Assembly (NCBI RefSeq): GCF_032854445.1
Contig: NC_088300.1
Coordinates: 62,782,984 to 62,846,983, forward strand
Direction: 5' to 3'
Length of the DNA stretch: 64,000 nt
Source of the DNA: Liolophura sinensis
Lineage: Eukaryota; Mollusca; Polyplacophora; Chitonida; Chitonidae
How positions within the stretch are numbered: position 1 is the first letter of the stretch; the number at the start of each line of letters is the position of its first letter. Of this stretch, positions 1 through 11,085 are shown in pieces. The notes below the pieces were generated by a model. It was given only the letters and a program-made list of their open reading frames with translations, did not search any database and had not been told where the DNA came from. Both the position numbers and the translations under genes were made by a program.

Positions 1-917
1 GCTGATCTAAGTCTATGTATTTATGCTTTGTATAAACTGTAAATCTTCAACCTTTTCAACCACTAAAGCACTTTATTCAGTGGAATTTATATGCATACAA
101 TTATCACAAAAATGATGCTAAAAATAATTTGTTTGTGTTATTAAAAATACCAGCTTCATAAAACTATGCAAACTATTTCCTTACACTCCATGGTTTTCTC
201 CGAATGTTACAATATATTGATTGCACAAGTGGTTGAAAAGATTGAAAAATTAGGGTATTCATGGTAATATTTATTGGTGAGGGAAATGCATGTGAATAAT
301 AAATAATAAGCTAAAAAAAGATGTAGTACCGATAAGGCTATAAGCTGATCTACATATAAGTGTAAGTACTTATGCTTTATATATAGGCCCTTCCTCCATT
401 TAACAACGCAACTGTAATTACAACCAAATTCAACTTCCACCAGCAAAACATGACATTAAACCGATTAATATAATAAATCTAGTTAAATGATGTGTATTAT
501 AGATAGGCTATCAAGCATATGACGAACTAATTCAAGTCAAAATAAAGATATCATTGAAATGGATTTCTTCGGAGATACATGTAAATGTACAATGATAGTC
601 TATTAGGGCTAGCTGCATGTTGTCAGTGGCTCAACTACATGAACAGTACATGTGGATGTAATCTTGTATATAACCCTTTATCGTATGAAAACATCACTAC
701 AGTATGTAACCATATTATATTACACATGAAAAAACTGAAGAATTATCTTAATATATGCTTGCATAGTAACAAGAAATCATCCTGTATAGAGTAACACAAC
801 AGAGCAGAGTATCAACAGCAAAGAATAACAATGTAACCATATATCAAAACTGCCTCAGGCCATTAATGGCTCATATGACTAAACAAAACTGGCAGAGGAG
901 AACTGTAAAGGGCTTAC
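1..917. other. AT-rich non-coding stretch, probably intron
   Basis: No exon is supported here. If the 918 donor is real, this is intron of the leftward gene. It holds the diverged repeat copy at 45-250 and a short internal repeat: a GCTGATCT...TTATGCTT segment occurs near 1-30 and again near 342-375. Confidence 0.5.
45..250 (+). repeat. Interspersed repeat, copy 1 (partner at 10,889-11,085)
   Basis: The order of short blocks matches the second copy 10.8 kb away. Shared blocks include ATCTTCAACC, TTATATGCATACAATTAT, AATGATGCTAAAA, ACTATGCAAACTATTTC and a GTTGAAAAGATTG-like end. The two copies are heavily diverged, so this is an old element. No ORF, terminal repeat or tail is clear. Confidence 0.55.
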
Positions 918-1186
918 CTGATCCTCCCGGGGATTTAGAGCTGCCATCCTTCAAGGGGGAGGGGGTTGACTTGACAACCGTTGGACTGTCCTTCATCCTA
1001 AACACACTAGAGGGTAGGGTTGAACTGGCTGAGTCTCATGTAGGGTCTGCTGGCTGTAGGCATGTTCACCTCTCCCTGAACGCCGCACTTCTATGCCTCG
1101 CTTCTGCGCTTCACCAGTAAGTACTTCCTCAGCACAATCTCGGCAGCCACTCGTCCTCACCAATAAAGTCTGCACACTCGAGCAGC
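918..1186 (-). CDS. Candidate first coding exon, unidentified gene running leftward
   Basis: Read on the minus strand, a pyrimidine-rich tract ending in CTCTCAG gives a convincing acceptor with the exon beginning at 1186. The exon ends at 918 in GGATCAG followed by the donor GTAAG. An ATG at 996-994 opens 26 codons plus one base: a basic, Ser/Pro-rich start (MKDSPTVVKSTPSPLKDG, then SSKSPGGS), preceded by an in-frame stop. This looks like a disordered N-terminus. Bases 997-1186 would then be 5' UTR, with a short upstream ORF. A second frame stays open across the exon (993-1307) and could be the coding one instead. Later exons would lie left of base 1. I do not recognise the family. The splice signals are seen; the coding frame is inferred. 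Confidence 0.35.
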
Positions 1187-1611
1187 CTGAGAGGAGAAAT
1201 AAGGAGGCTTTATTGACAGGCGTCATATTTAGTGAGCTGTCCACAAATTTTGTAAGGCAAGGACACTCTGTGACATCCACAACTTTATATGGGTACAGCT
1301 GCTGCACTTAATAGCCGAGATGTGATGAAGTAAGAACTTTGGTGCAAAATAAAGGACATGAATTTTTTATATGCCCCATAAATTCCCACAAGTACATGTA
1401 CAAATGTATAGTGCATATCTAGCCTACTGTGTTGCAGAAACACACACTTAAGGTTGTGTTAACAAGCACACATTTCTAAACTATGCTTCTTACACGTTAT
1501 ACAGCCTACGAGGTAAAAAGTTAATGAAACATTGAAGATAATTTCTGAGCACTTGTAGGCAGCTTAACATCACATCTACATGTACTTAACCAGGTAAATG
1601 TCAAGTGTTTT

Positions 1612-1877
1612 GTTTATTTATTTTATTTGATTGGTGTTTTACACCATACTCAAGAATATTTCATTTATATGATGGCAGGCAGCATAATGGTAAGAGAAAA
1701 CCGGACAGAGAACGGGAGAAACCCATGACCATATGCAGGTTGCTGGCAGACCCTTCCACCTACGGTCGCACAGGAAGCCAGTATGAGCTGAACTCACAGC
1801 GCCAGATTGGTGACAGGCTCCTGGGTCATTACACTGCATTAGTGCGCTAACAAACTGAACCATAGAGGCACCCCTTA
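1612..1877 (-). repeat. SINE family A, near full length
   Basis: On the plus strand it begins with the T-rich complement of the tail (TTTATTTGATTGGTGTTTTAC). It passes through the family core (CAAGAATATTTCA, then a decayed GACGGCGGCCAGCATAATG-like block) and ends in the complement of a tRNA-like A box at GCGCTAACAAACTGAACC. The tRNA-derived head therefore lies at the high coordinate and the element is on the minus strand. It is about 265 bp, one of the two nearly complete copies of this family here. Several core CpGs are mutated, so it is old. Confidence 0.8.
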
Positions 1878-4800
1878 GGCCTATATATGTGTTTTATTAT
1901 TTCGAAAACAACTGTCACTTCAGAAATCTATTTCTTTATTAGTCCATCAATTATTTGACATCTTATGCTTTTAACATGGGCGTTTCACTTTAACAGCATT
2001 GACAAGGGTGCAGGGCACCATTACCTTCTTCTCCAGAATGTTGGTACTGTTGCAAACTTGTGTATACAAATAGTGCTTGCACAGTTATATTCACAAGAAT
2101 ATTTCCACTATTTTCAACAACTATGGTCAGGCATACAGATCTTAAAATGAATGTAAAATTTTCCATATGTAAATACTTATATGTAAATACATATAAATAT
2201 ACATATACATGTATGATCTAACAAATGACACTCTCATAAAAACATTTCACAACTGCACTATAAATATATGAGTTTAAATGCCTGATACATGTACGTAAAG
2301 TTAGAGGCCCGCTTCAAGCCTGGGACAGGTTATACCTGATTGAAAGACTGTCATGGCCTGGCATACATTAATCGTATATCAAGGGACAAGTATAAGAGCT
2401 TATCTGTATGGTCAGATGTCACTTTACTTGGACATGCCCATTGTTAAGGCATCAGGTCTGCACAGTCTCTTCGACTTGGTGCTTCAGTGAGGCAGCAATA
2501 TACACATGATGCCAGAGGGACTGGCTAGGTCTGATCTCTTCAGCACGATGCTTCTGTGAGGCATCACTATAAATATGATGTTTTAGAGACTGGCTTGGTC
2601 TGGTCTCTTCAATGTAAATGTATGTGAGGCACCACTATAAATACATGTATGTTGCCAGAGAGACTGGCTTGCCTTATGGAGGCCAAGTGGTGATCCAAAC
2701 AATGTTTAATACTACAGTATAACTATTCATTTGGATTTGGAGCTTTACTTGCAAGTAAACTACATTTCCTCAGGTAGCCCCCGCCCCCCCCCCCCCCCCA
2801 AATAAAACTTCATACTATTCATGTGCACTGTGGACTTTTTTCTCTCGCAGATCCTGTCTTTCATACATGTGCACAACATAAAACCAGGTTTCTCAGCAAA
2901 CCTCACCATTTCTTAGGCTTCAATATGGATTACATACACTGGTAAAATACATGCATCACCTTTAACATTTAATATGTCATCCTTATCACCACAGACACAC
3001 ATGTATAATCAGTAACCTATCACACAAGGCCATGCATACAGCAAACCAAAGTGGACACTGTAGGGAAAACACAATTTGATATTTGATTGGACACAGCTGT
3101 GAAAAGTTTAAAGTTATGAAACTGAAAACATCAGACATTTCCCTATTTTACATGTCATTCCCTCTCAAAAATACCTCAACAGTTGTCTCATACATGTGTA
3201 TGTGAACCACGGTTGAAATGGACAAAAAAAAAAACAAAATTGATTCCCAAAATTTTCTGACAGTTAGCTCATCTGGATAGTATCAGTGGCTGTTGATTTG
3301 AGCCTATATTGCTATACACTGTACACATGAGACTGACATATATGTATATCTGACATGATGGATACAGTGTAATAAATCACCTTCATCTGTCCTCATCTGC
3401 TCCTTCTAAATTGTAATCATCAATCAAGCTATGAACTGAAATGACAGGCAGTTGAACACATGTAAGCTTTTAATAAGTCAAATACATATGTACATGTAGT
3501 ATTACATCAGACCACTTTCTGAATGTGAAAATGTGTCCATTACAGCTTCAAAGCATGCACCTTCACAAAACTGTAAATAATTTGTCCTATAAATCATATA
3601 GCTTATAGACAACTCCATGTAGACAACAACAACAAAAAATGGATAAAAGGAACAAAACAAAAAAAAAAGAGAGAAGTTATGGAATGAATAAGGTTTGTCC
3701 AAATTGACTCGGGTATTAAAAACTGTAAATTTGCATTTGTTGAACAAAAAATATCATCTTTATACATCCGGGCTCCGTGTTAAAAAAAAAATGATATGCC
3801 TAAAATTTAACCGAACGACTGACAGAGCAAATCTACATGTACTTGTCGCAAAACTTTAAGATCTATGAAGGTAGAAAAGTGAATGATTGGGTCCTCCATG
3901 GGTCCTAGACCTTGCCACATTTTATGGCCAGTTTATTGCCTGTAAATGAAAGGTTTCAGAAGGTCATGAATGTATCTGTGGATAGAAGTATGTGCATAAA
4001 ACAGGATGAAATGTGCCTCAAGTATTGATACGGCCTCACATTAACATAGAAAGAGAGAACTGGATATCAGGGTACACACATGCGATGTTCAACTTACAAG
4101 TAAGTTTTAACCATGTCCATGGGGCCAAAGTTTAACCAGTAGCAAAGTTTAATACATTTCTGTAAATAATCCTTTTCCCCTTATGTGCACTGTGTTTACT
4201 TGTATATGTCTATGGACAGTACACATTATTGCTAGGCCCTTTTGGACACCATACCATAACTACATGTATATATACATGTAGACAACACAAAAGATAAAAG
4301 AAAATCATAAATCATGAAATAAATTACCTGAATTCATAAAAACATATATATATATATATATGTTGACCCACTGCATATTCCATTACACTGCACCCAAAGC
4401 ATGCAAGCAGGCAAAATGTTTGCTCAAGTTTTCACAATATATAGTACGTATGCATAATTTACTGGATAAATTTCAAACCCCTGGTTTCATTTTAATAGGA
4501 CAATTTCTAACATGAAATGTAGAATACAGGGTCTCTTCAGTACACCTTACAATCTAGCTAAACTGCATACAATAAATTTTGCAGTTTACAAAAATTTCAA
4601 GTGATGGAAATCAGCTGTTCTTGAATAAACAGTGAGTGTTCATTCAACATAAGTAAACAGTTGCATCATCTGAAAGAATTCCCCTGATTAACAAAACTAA
4701 AATAACTGAATAAAATGTTGCAACAGTTCATGCAACCTAAAACAGTGCATTTGCATCCACAAATAATATTAAAACCATTATGTCCTTGGTGTTAAAATTA

Positions 4801-5382
4801 CACATTGTGTAGTTATGCAATGACTAAGCCAGACAGCAATACACAGTACAGACAGGAACTGTATAAGACAGGTGAATGCTTCAAACTGCAGCAAAACCAA
4901 TGTGACCAAAGGCCTACATTAACCAGTGAAGTAATCGACAAAATTGTAGGCACTACGCATACATTGCAAATACTAGCTGATTGGCTTAAATTGGGTACAT
5001 GCGCACTGTGCAAACTACATAGAATCATCAGGATGTGCCGGCAGCAAGCACACACTGAAACCTCACAAGTCACACCATAAATACTTCTGTGCACTTTTTT
5101 TTTTTGAAATTCTGCTGTGCTTATCAGACCTGGATTGAGCGTACACGCATGTTTAAGTGCTTGTCAAAAATCAACTAACCAGCAGAAAAGTAGACCATGT
5201 CATAATTGGTAACAAGAACTTACTTAATTAGACCTCTGACATATCCTTCCTGGATATACATGTAAAGGCATAAAAAATCAATACTGTGACACATAAATGT
5301 ATATATAGGCATATACAATTACCACCGACAGAGATCTGCTACATATGCTGCATATATATCACATGTATAACTTTACAAAATT
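1878..5382. other. Gene-free stretch with small tandem repeats
   Basis: No supportable exon or transposon ORF. It contains the ~72-bp tandem array at 2455-2670, a C homopolymer at 2784-2799, a TA run near 4345, and a palindrome near 4261-4284 made of two TACATGTA units flanking TATA. Open frames at 4805-5094 run on both strands with no domain or splice support. Confidence 0.5.
2455..2670 (+). repeat. Tandem array of three ~72-bp units
   Basis: Units begin with GGTCTG at 2455, 2528 and 2597 (lengths about 73, 69 and 74 bp). Each runs through CTCTTC, TGTGAGGC(A/C) and ATATGATG-like blocks and closes with GAGACTGGCTT or a near match. The units are diverged. No coding potential was recognised. 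Confidence 0.75.
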
Positions 5383-5394
5383 TCAAAATTTTAA

Positions 5395-5623
5395 GCCAGC
5401 CCAAATAGCACAGTTGGTAGAGCACCCGCTTCGAGAGCGGTAGATCCAGGGTCAATCCTGGGTCGAGTCACACCTAAGAACTTAAAAGAGGCAGTTATAT
5501 CTGCGGTGGAAATCCGTCCTGCAACAAGGAGGCACATTACATGCACTCTAAGGTTTCCTCCGTCGTCATATGACTGAAAAATTGTTAAGTACGACGTTAA
5601 ACCCCAAGAACTCGTTCACTCAC
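5395..5623 (+). repeat. SINE family C, full length, with target-site duplication
   Basis: The head is tRNA-like: AGCACAGTTGGTAGAGCAC resembles an A box and the GGGTCAATCC stretch resembles a B box. An anticodon-arm-like stem around CCGCTTCGAGAGCGG has loop CGA. The body carries GTGGAAATCCGTCCTGCAAC and the 3' end reads GTTAAGTACGACGTTAAACCCC with CACTCACTC. A perfect 12-bp duplication, TCAAAATTTTAA, flanks it at 5383-5394 and 5624-5635. This is an insertion, not a functional tRNA gene: the tRNA part is imperfect and joined to the SINE body. Confidence 0.88.
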
Positions 5624-5635
5624 TCAAAATTTTAA

Positions 5636-8600
5636 TGTCCTCTGAACCAGACGACTACATATATTGTACATGTATTCTGATAAAGTCTCAAAGATGTGGT
5701 ACAGCGATCCAACCTGAAAATGCCCTGTGTTTTCTTCCACAGTGAAAACTGGAATTCTCTAGGTAAACAACTGCTTACTAGTAGTTTTTTTGTCTATTCT
5801 ATTTTTTTCTGTTTGATGCCATACTCAATAACTGCGTGATGTGTGGTGTGCAGATATGCACAGTGTTAGGTTACATGTACAGTGTATTCAATCGGCCACA
5901 TGAGTGTTCATCCACTGCTTTTGCCACCAAGGCCCGCTTGGTGAGGCCAGGTTGGATTCTGCACCTCATGTGATCTCTATTTGGTCAACGCATTTCAGAG
6001 AATTTAATTTAAGCATAATTTGGGAGTAATTTTTATAATTACATGAAAATGTATTAGGTACACCCTACCAGTGTGTATATAGATACAAGTGATCTCACGA
6101 TACAAGTGATCTCACGATACATGTGATCATGTGGCAAAACCCCCAAACTGACTATACAAGCCTGGTAAGAAGATAAATGCTGGCCTAGTGACAATGAGAC
6201 AGATCCAAATAGCCTGGGTGTGATAAACTTGTGATGGTGCATCGAATCAACACAGACTGTCTGACATGAACATGTGAACACAAACAGCCTCCTGGGAGAA
6301 AGGTGCAGCCTTGGGGAGATCGGGGTATATTGGCTTTTGTAATTATCTAATCGATTGCCTTGGCTGTCGCACCGATACACCTCGACCACTCGTCTATATA
6401 ATGACTATTACCCAACATTACTGCAATGGCATCACGCAATCCAGATCTATACAGAATCCAACATGGCACACAACACGTGCAATCAGCCAGGAAGCTATTA
6501 TCACAGTCGACAAATGGTTGATGATCACTGGGACGACATCATTCATAATCATGCATAAAGTCATGTATAAATCTGCAATCACTAGCATTCTTCAATGATA
6601 ACATGCACACTGTAACACCATGCCCACATGTATTGGCTTATCTTAAATGAGGGAAGTTTAACTATTTCAAGCTCTAAGACGACACACGCATATGGCTAAA
6701 ATGTTGTGGCAATGAGACTGGACATTTGAATGTATTGATTCAGTGCTCTGCTGGAGGACGCTTGGTTTTCTGATGCAAGTGAAAAGTGGTGTAATCAGTG
6801 TTAGACAAGGAGCAAAATACATGTACCTTGGCAGAGCACAGGATACAAAGTTTCAGAGGTGGAGGTGTATCTTCATTAACATTCATATCACTTTAATGCA
6901 CTGAGGCAAAGTATCTACTAGCAATCAGTCTCGCAATTCTGATGAAAAACAACCTCAATAGTCTCCATATTTAAAATCCAATCTCCGTCAACAAATTCAC
7001 CTTTCATGTTTTTTCAGAGCTGTGGCCATCCAATGAAGTCACACTAATTTCACAGCAACACTACTGCAGCTACTAGTGATCTTAGGTTACCCTAACCAGC
7101 CCCTTGTATCAGATTTGTGTCCCCTTTCAGCAGAGGTGGTAGACACAAGTTTATGGACCTCTACATGAAGTGAGTAATAGCACAGGACAGTCCTTTACTC
7201 TAAGCACTCTATATACACTACAACACCCCTCAAATGTTCAAAAACATTTTCAAAAATGCCTTCAACATTTATTTCCATCACTTCAAGACAGCGTCTTACG
7301 TAATATAGAAGGAAGCTCTCCTACTGCCTCATTAAAATGCCAAAACGGAAGACATCAGATACATACAGTATAGCAACACAGTGATGATTACATGGGCCAG
7401 AACCAAGCCAAAGAAGTGTGGTATCGCTGTTAATTTTAAGGCCCAGCTCAGCATTGCCTTCTACACAATGCAACAATTATGGACAAAGAAAATAACAGTT
7501 TAAGGCACAAATTACCCCCTTATGCATGGTTACAGTTAGAGTAAAATGAGATACATGCAGCATGATAAAAGTCTTCCTTTAATCCTTCAATGAGGCATCC
7601 TTGCCATTATGAATAAAATGTTAATATTGACTTCTGCTAATGGGTTCAGACAGAGCATAAAGCCGATATTTACTTCAAATATCCATCAGACAAAAAATCA
7701 GGCTATGTTAAAACCAGCAACAAAAAAATAAAAATAAAAAAAAATCCAATCATCCTGAAAACTGTGAAATGTTGTTAATGTTATTGAGGAGAGACAGTCC
7801 TACAATCTGCAAGAGAATAAAATAAAGATTGAAGACGAGTGATTGCCTAGAGGGTTAATCAATAATTTTTTTTTTCAGTTGTGGGTGGTTTGGTTGGGAG
7901 TGGGGGGGGGGGGGGGGGGGGTGTTCTTTGGTCTAAATATTTTATAGCCTTCCCAGCCCTATAAATTAGACAGTACCAGGAGGTTAACCTAAAGGAAACC
8001 AACCCTCTTACGTCGTGTTTGGTAACACAGATATAGATAAGTACTTGTATGTACAGCAAATGCAGAAAAACTATAATTTTTAGCACCTTTTTGATGAGCA
8101 CTAAAAATAAAAGACTTATTGCAAATGTTGTCCTCTCAAAGAATATATTTGTGGTTTTATAAAAAAGCAAAAAGGAACTGTTTTGTAATTATTGATACAT
8201 GTATGCATATTTTTCACATACATGACGTACCTATTTGCTTGTCATATACACAGAGATATGTACATGCACTTGTAGATACAGTGTATATATATGTGCGTGA
8301 TTTGTACCCAAGTGTCATGTCCGGACATTCGTATACCATTCGAAGTCTGTAAAGGGCGTTCAAAGTTGATAATCGCAAGATCCATTTCAAAACAACGTTT
8401 AACACTAGCTCCCAAAGACAAAGGTATGTAAGGAAATCATAAAAATAGGAAATAAACCGGTAAAACACAAAAGAGAAGCGGTCCATCAGTTTTCAATGAT
8501 GCCGGGCAGACAGTGAAAATTCCAGGGAGGAATTCCACATCAAGGTTTAAATTCATAGTCCATGAATGACTCCAGGCCAAATAACAAGGTACCTCAGTCA

Positions 8601-8800
8601 AGCTTTGATTGCATCTGTTCATAAAGGCATCAACCAGATGTAATGTGCATGGCTGCCTTTACCGCCCCTATCCCCAGGTTAAAACGGTATTAGATACAGT
8701 CGAAAATGATGAGCGTTACAGACCATAACGGAAACAGATTGTGACTCAAAAGTAACAGACAATTACGTCTTTCCAGTTAATATGTAAGAATCTCAAACTA
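5636..8800. other. Gene-free stretch
   Basis: No exon is supported. It includes a 17-bp tandem duplication at 6082-6115 (GATACAAGTGATCTCAC twice, a third decayed), an A-rich tract near 7720-7745, and a 20-base G run at 7902-7921. Open frames of 60-111 codons occur on both strands without recognisable domains. Confidence 0.45.
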
Positions 8801-8806
8801 CAAGAG

Positions 8807-8898
8807 GCGCCATCTATGATGTTACACATGACATGCTGGTCTGTATAAAAGCTGTCTACAAGATAGACGGTTACACTCGGCAACCAGCGCCATCTATG
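8807..8898 (+). repeat. Two copies of GCGCCATCTATG 80 bp apart
   Basis: GCGCCATCTATG occurs at 8807-8818 and 8887-8898; each is followed by (A/T)TGTTA. The block sits just past the 3' end of the reverse-transcriptase relic on the minus strand, so it may be a duplicated terminal part of that element or a pair of protein-binding sites. Which one cannot be decided from sequence alone. Confidence 0.5.
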
Positions 8899-8944
8899 TT
8901 GTTAATACATGTACGTGATAGATATAACAGCACTGTCTATGTGG

Positions 8945-10300
8945 TTGATCACAAAGCAGATCGCCTCAGATTCTGAACGCTCTGTCCATACCTGCCAACC
9001 GAGAGTGTTACAGTCATTGTAAAATTTGAGAAACTTAGAATGAAGGCGTTTGATGGAGTATCCTTGATGGAGTATCCTTGCACATTAAAGTCATCGCAAT
9101 TTACACAAGATCTGAAAAATGCTGCAAGGCAAGATATGTATACGCCATACATAGGACCCTTTGGTATATTGCTATCTAAATAAGGATAATTTACAATATC
9201 AAAACTGAAATTATCCCTTTTGTCGTAAAGGCGGCATGAAAGGAGACCTTGTTTGACTTTGTACAGATATACATCTAAATAAGATGTACCATCAGGACTA
9301 TCTGTTGTCTTCTTTAAATCCAATGAAGGCGGATAGATTTCCTTCACCGCTTCACCAATATGGGAGTTAATTAACGCCAGGAGATCATCAATATACCGCT
9401 GGGGGAATGAAAAGGATCGAGCTTTAAAGATATTACTTTTAAGTAATTTCTGCATATAGTTGTATTCATATGAAAACAGGTATAATGCCAAAAGAGGTGC
9501 ACAATTGGTATCCATTGGAATACGTATGCACAGTTGGTAAATGGTATCCCCAAATTTCACATAGATGTTATTGATGAGAAATTCAAGTAATTCAATAAAC
9601 AATAACATCCCATGAGTGGTAACCTTTATAAATAGTAGGACTAAAGAAAGCCTTATTTCTTTTGACATTAATGTAACGGTGACCTGTTTTAATAAATACC
9701 GAGACAATTAACGACGATATTCTTTCAATAAGATCTTTGTGAAGAATTGTAGTATAGAGAGTAGAGAAATCCAATGTGGATACGTCTTTGTACAGTATAT
9801 GCATAAGAGCATCAAGTTCTTCCGTAAGACGTTGGAGTTGTTAAGAATCCACATGCAGTTGACACTTGAATTTTTTGTTATGGCACAACAATACTTATTT
9901 CGCAATGACTTTACTTCTTGTAACGCTCTCTCAAATAGGGTTGACCAGAGTTTGGTGGTACAACTTCTTGAACCCGCAATAAATCAAGTCTTGTATGGGG
10001 ATTTATGCATTTTAGGAATGCAGTAAAGTTGTGGCATTTCTGTATGACGGGTAGGTATATTTAGGCGCCTTTCTTTAAGAAAGGTTTTGTGTTTATTAAA
10101 TAGTTCCTCCAGGGTACGTATAGTAGCAGAATATGCGGATGTTGTTGTAGATGTACATAGCCCTTGAACAAAAATTTGATAATAATAATTCTTGCAAACA
10201 AAGACGACATAATTTGGAGCCTTGTCTGCTACCGTGATGACAAATTTACTATGAAGGTCAGCGAGTGTTTCCTGCACAGTGGGATGGCTCACCCTACAGA
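8945..10300 (-). pseudogene. Degenerate reverse transcriptase, probably Penelope-like element
   Basis: Minus-strand fragments in several frames line up in order as one reverse transcriptase. About 10,300-9,984 contains VQETLADLHSKF and a VADKAPN block. About 9,905-9,820 gives MWILNNSN. About 9,780-9,650 gives LDFSTLYTTI and GHRYINVKRN. About 9,590-9,060 gives the palm: IPMDTNCAPL, then RYIDDLLAL with the catalytic YIDD intact, followed by SYLDVYLYK and LYDKRDNFSFDIVN. At least three frame changes separate the pieces. A 14-bp tandem duplication (9050-9077) breaks the C-terminus. No GIY-YIG endonuclease, terminal repeat or target duplication was recognised. Assignment to Penelope-like elements rests on recalled motif style; another reverse-transcriptase class is possible. 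Confidence 0.75.
9050..9077 (+). repeat. 14-bp tandem duplication inside the RT relic
   Basis: TTGATGGAGTATCC occurs twice back to back. Fourteen is not a multiple of three, so it shifts the reading frame near the end of the reverse-transcriptase relic and is one direct cause of its inactivity. Confidence 0.85.
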
Positions 10301-10888
10301 ATTTCCTTTTCATTGCAATTTTCATATATAATATTCTACACATGCAATTCATTACACCACACCATCCATTGTACACTCAGTCCACACTAAACTGTTCTAT
10401 ATATTAGTCTCTAAATGTACATGTAATTGGAAGCCGTCTGTACAACATGTGTAATTTCATGATTACTACAGAGGCCATGCTATTAATTAATGCACTACAC
10501 CTGCCCCTTATTGCTTATACATGACACACATGAACAATGACCCTATCGGGCCCAAGAAACCAGACAGGTCTTACACATCATGCATATAAGCATACAGAGA
10601 GTTATGACCACTGCCTCTAACTACATTTTGTTTACAACCAAACTGAGATCATTTTTTATAACGTCATCAAGGTCACAGTAACACTGTGTGCAGCAAAAAC
10701 AGTATTAGTGTACAGTATTACAAATGAGATAACATCAAAATTAATGTCACCATGCCAAAGTAGGGCAACCATGAGGATAACAGTCTGTGTTCCCTTATAC
10801 ATGCATGTATATAAAAGTAAAAGATGTACAGCTAGGTGCTCTACAATCAGACTCCTAACACAAAACAAATACCGGCTTTTGATGTACT

Positions 10889-11085
10889 ATTAATCTTCAA
10901 CCATTCTGACCTCTACAGTGAAATTTATGCATACAATTATAATGAAAATGATGCTAAAATGATTTGTGGCAAGAGGCAGGCTTGCTAAAACTGTGCAAAT
11001 TGTTTCTCTACACCCCAGTTATGTGTTTCACGATACTGGTTGCAGTTAAAAAGGTTGAAGAGAATATTCACCTAAACCTTTGATT
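10889..11085 (+). repeat. Interspersed repeat, copy 2 (partner at 45-250)
   Basis: Blocks shared in the same order and orientation with the copy at 45-250 include ATCTTCAACC, TTATGCATACAATTAT, AATGATGCTAAAA, AACTGTGCAAATTGTTTC and GGTTGAAGAGAATATTCA. No ORF is visible. The family is unnamed. Confidence 0.55.

Noticed and set aside
5395-5470. tRNA-like sequence with A and B boxes.
   Set aside because: It is the head of a SINE flanked by a 12-bp target duplication, with an imperfect cloverleaf, not a tRNA gene.
6054-6598. Frames of 111 (minus) and 95 (plus) codons.
   Set aside because: Composition is that of random AT-rich DNA; no domain, splice pair or poly(A) context.
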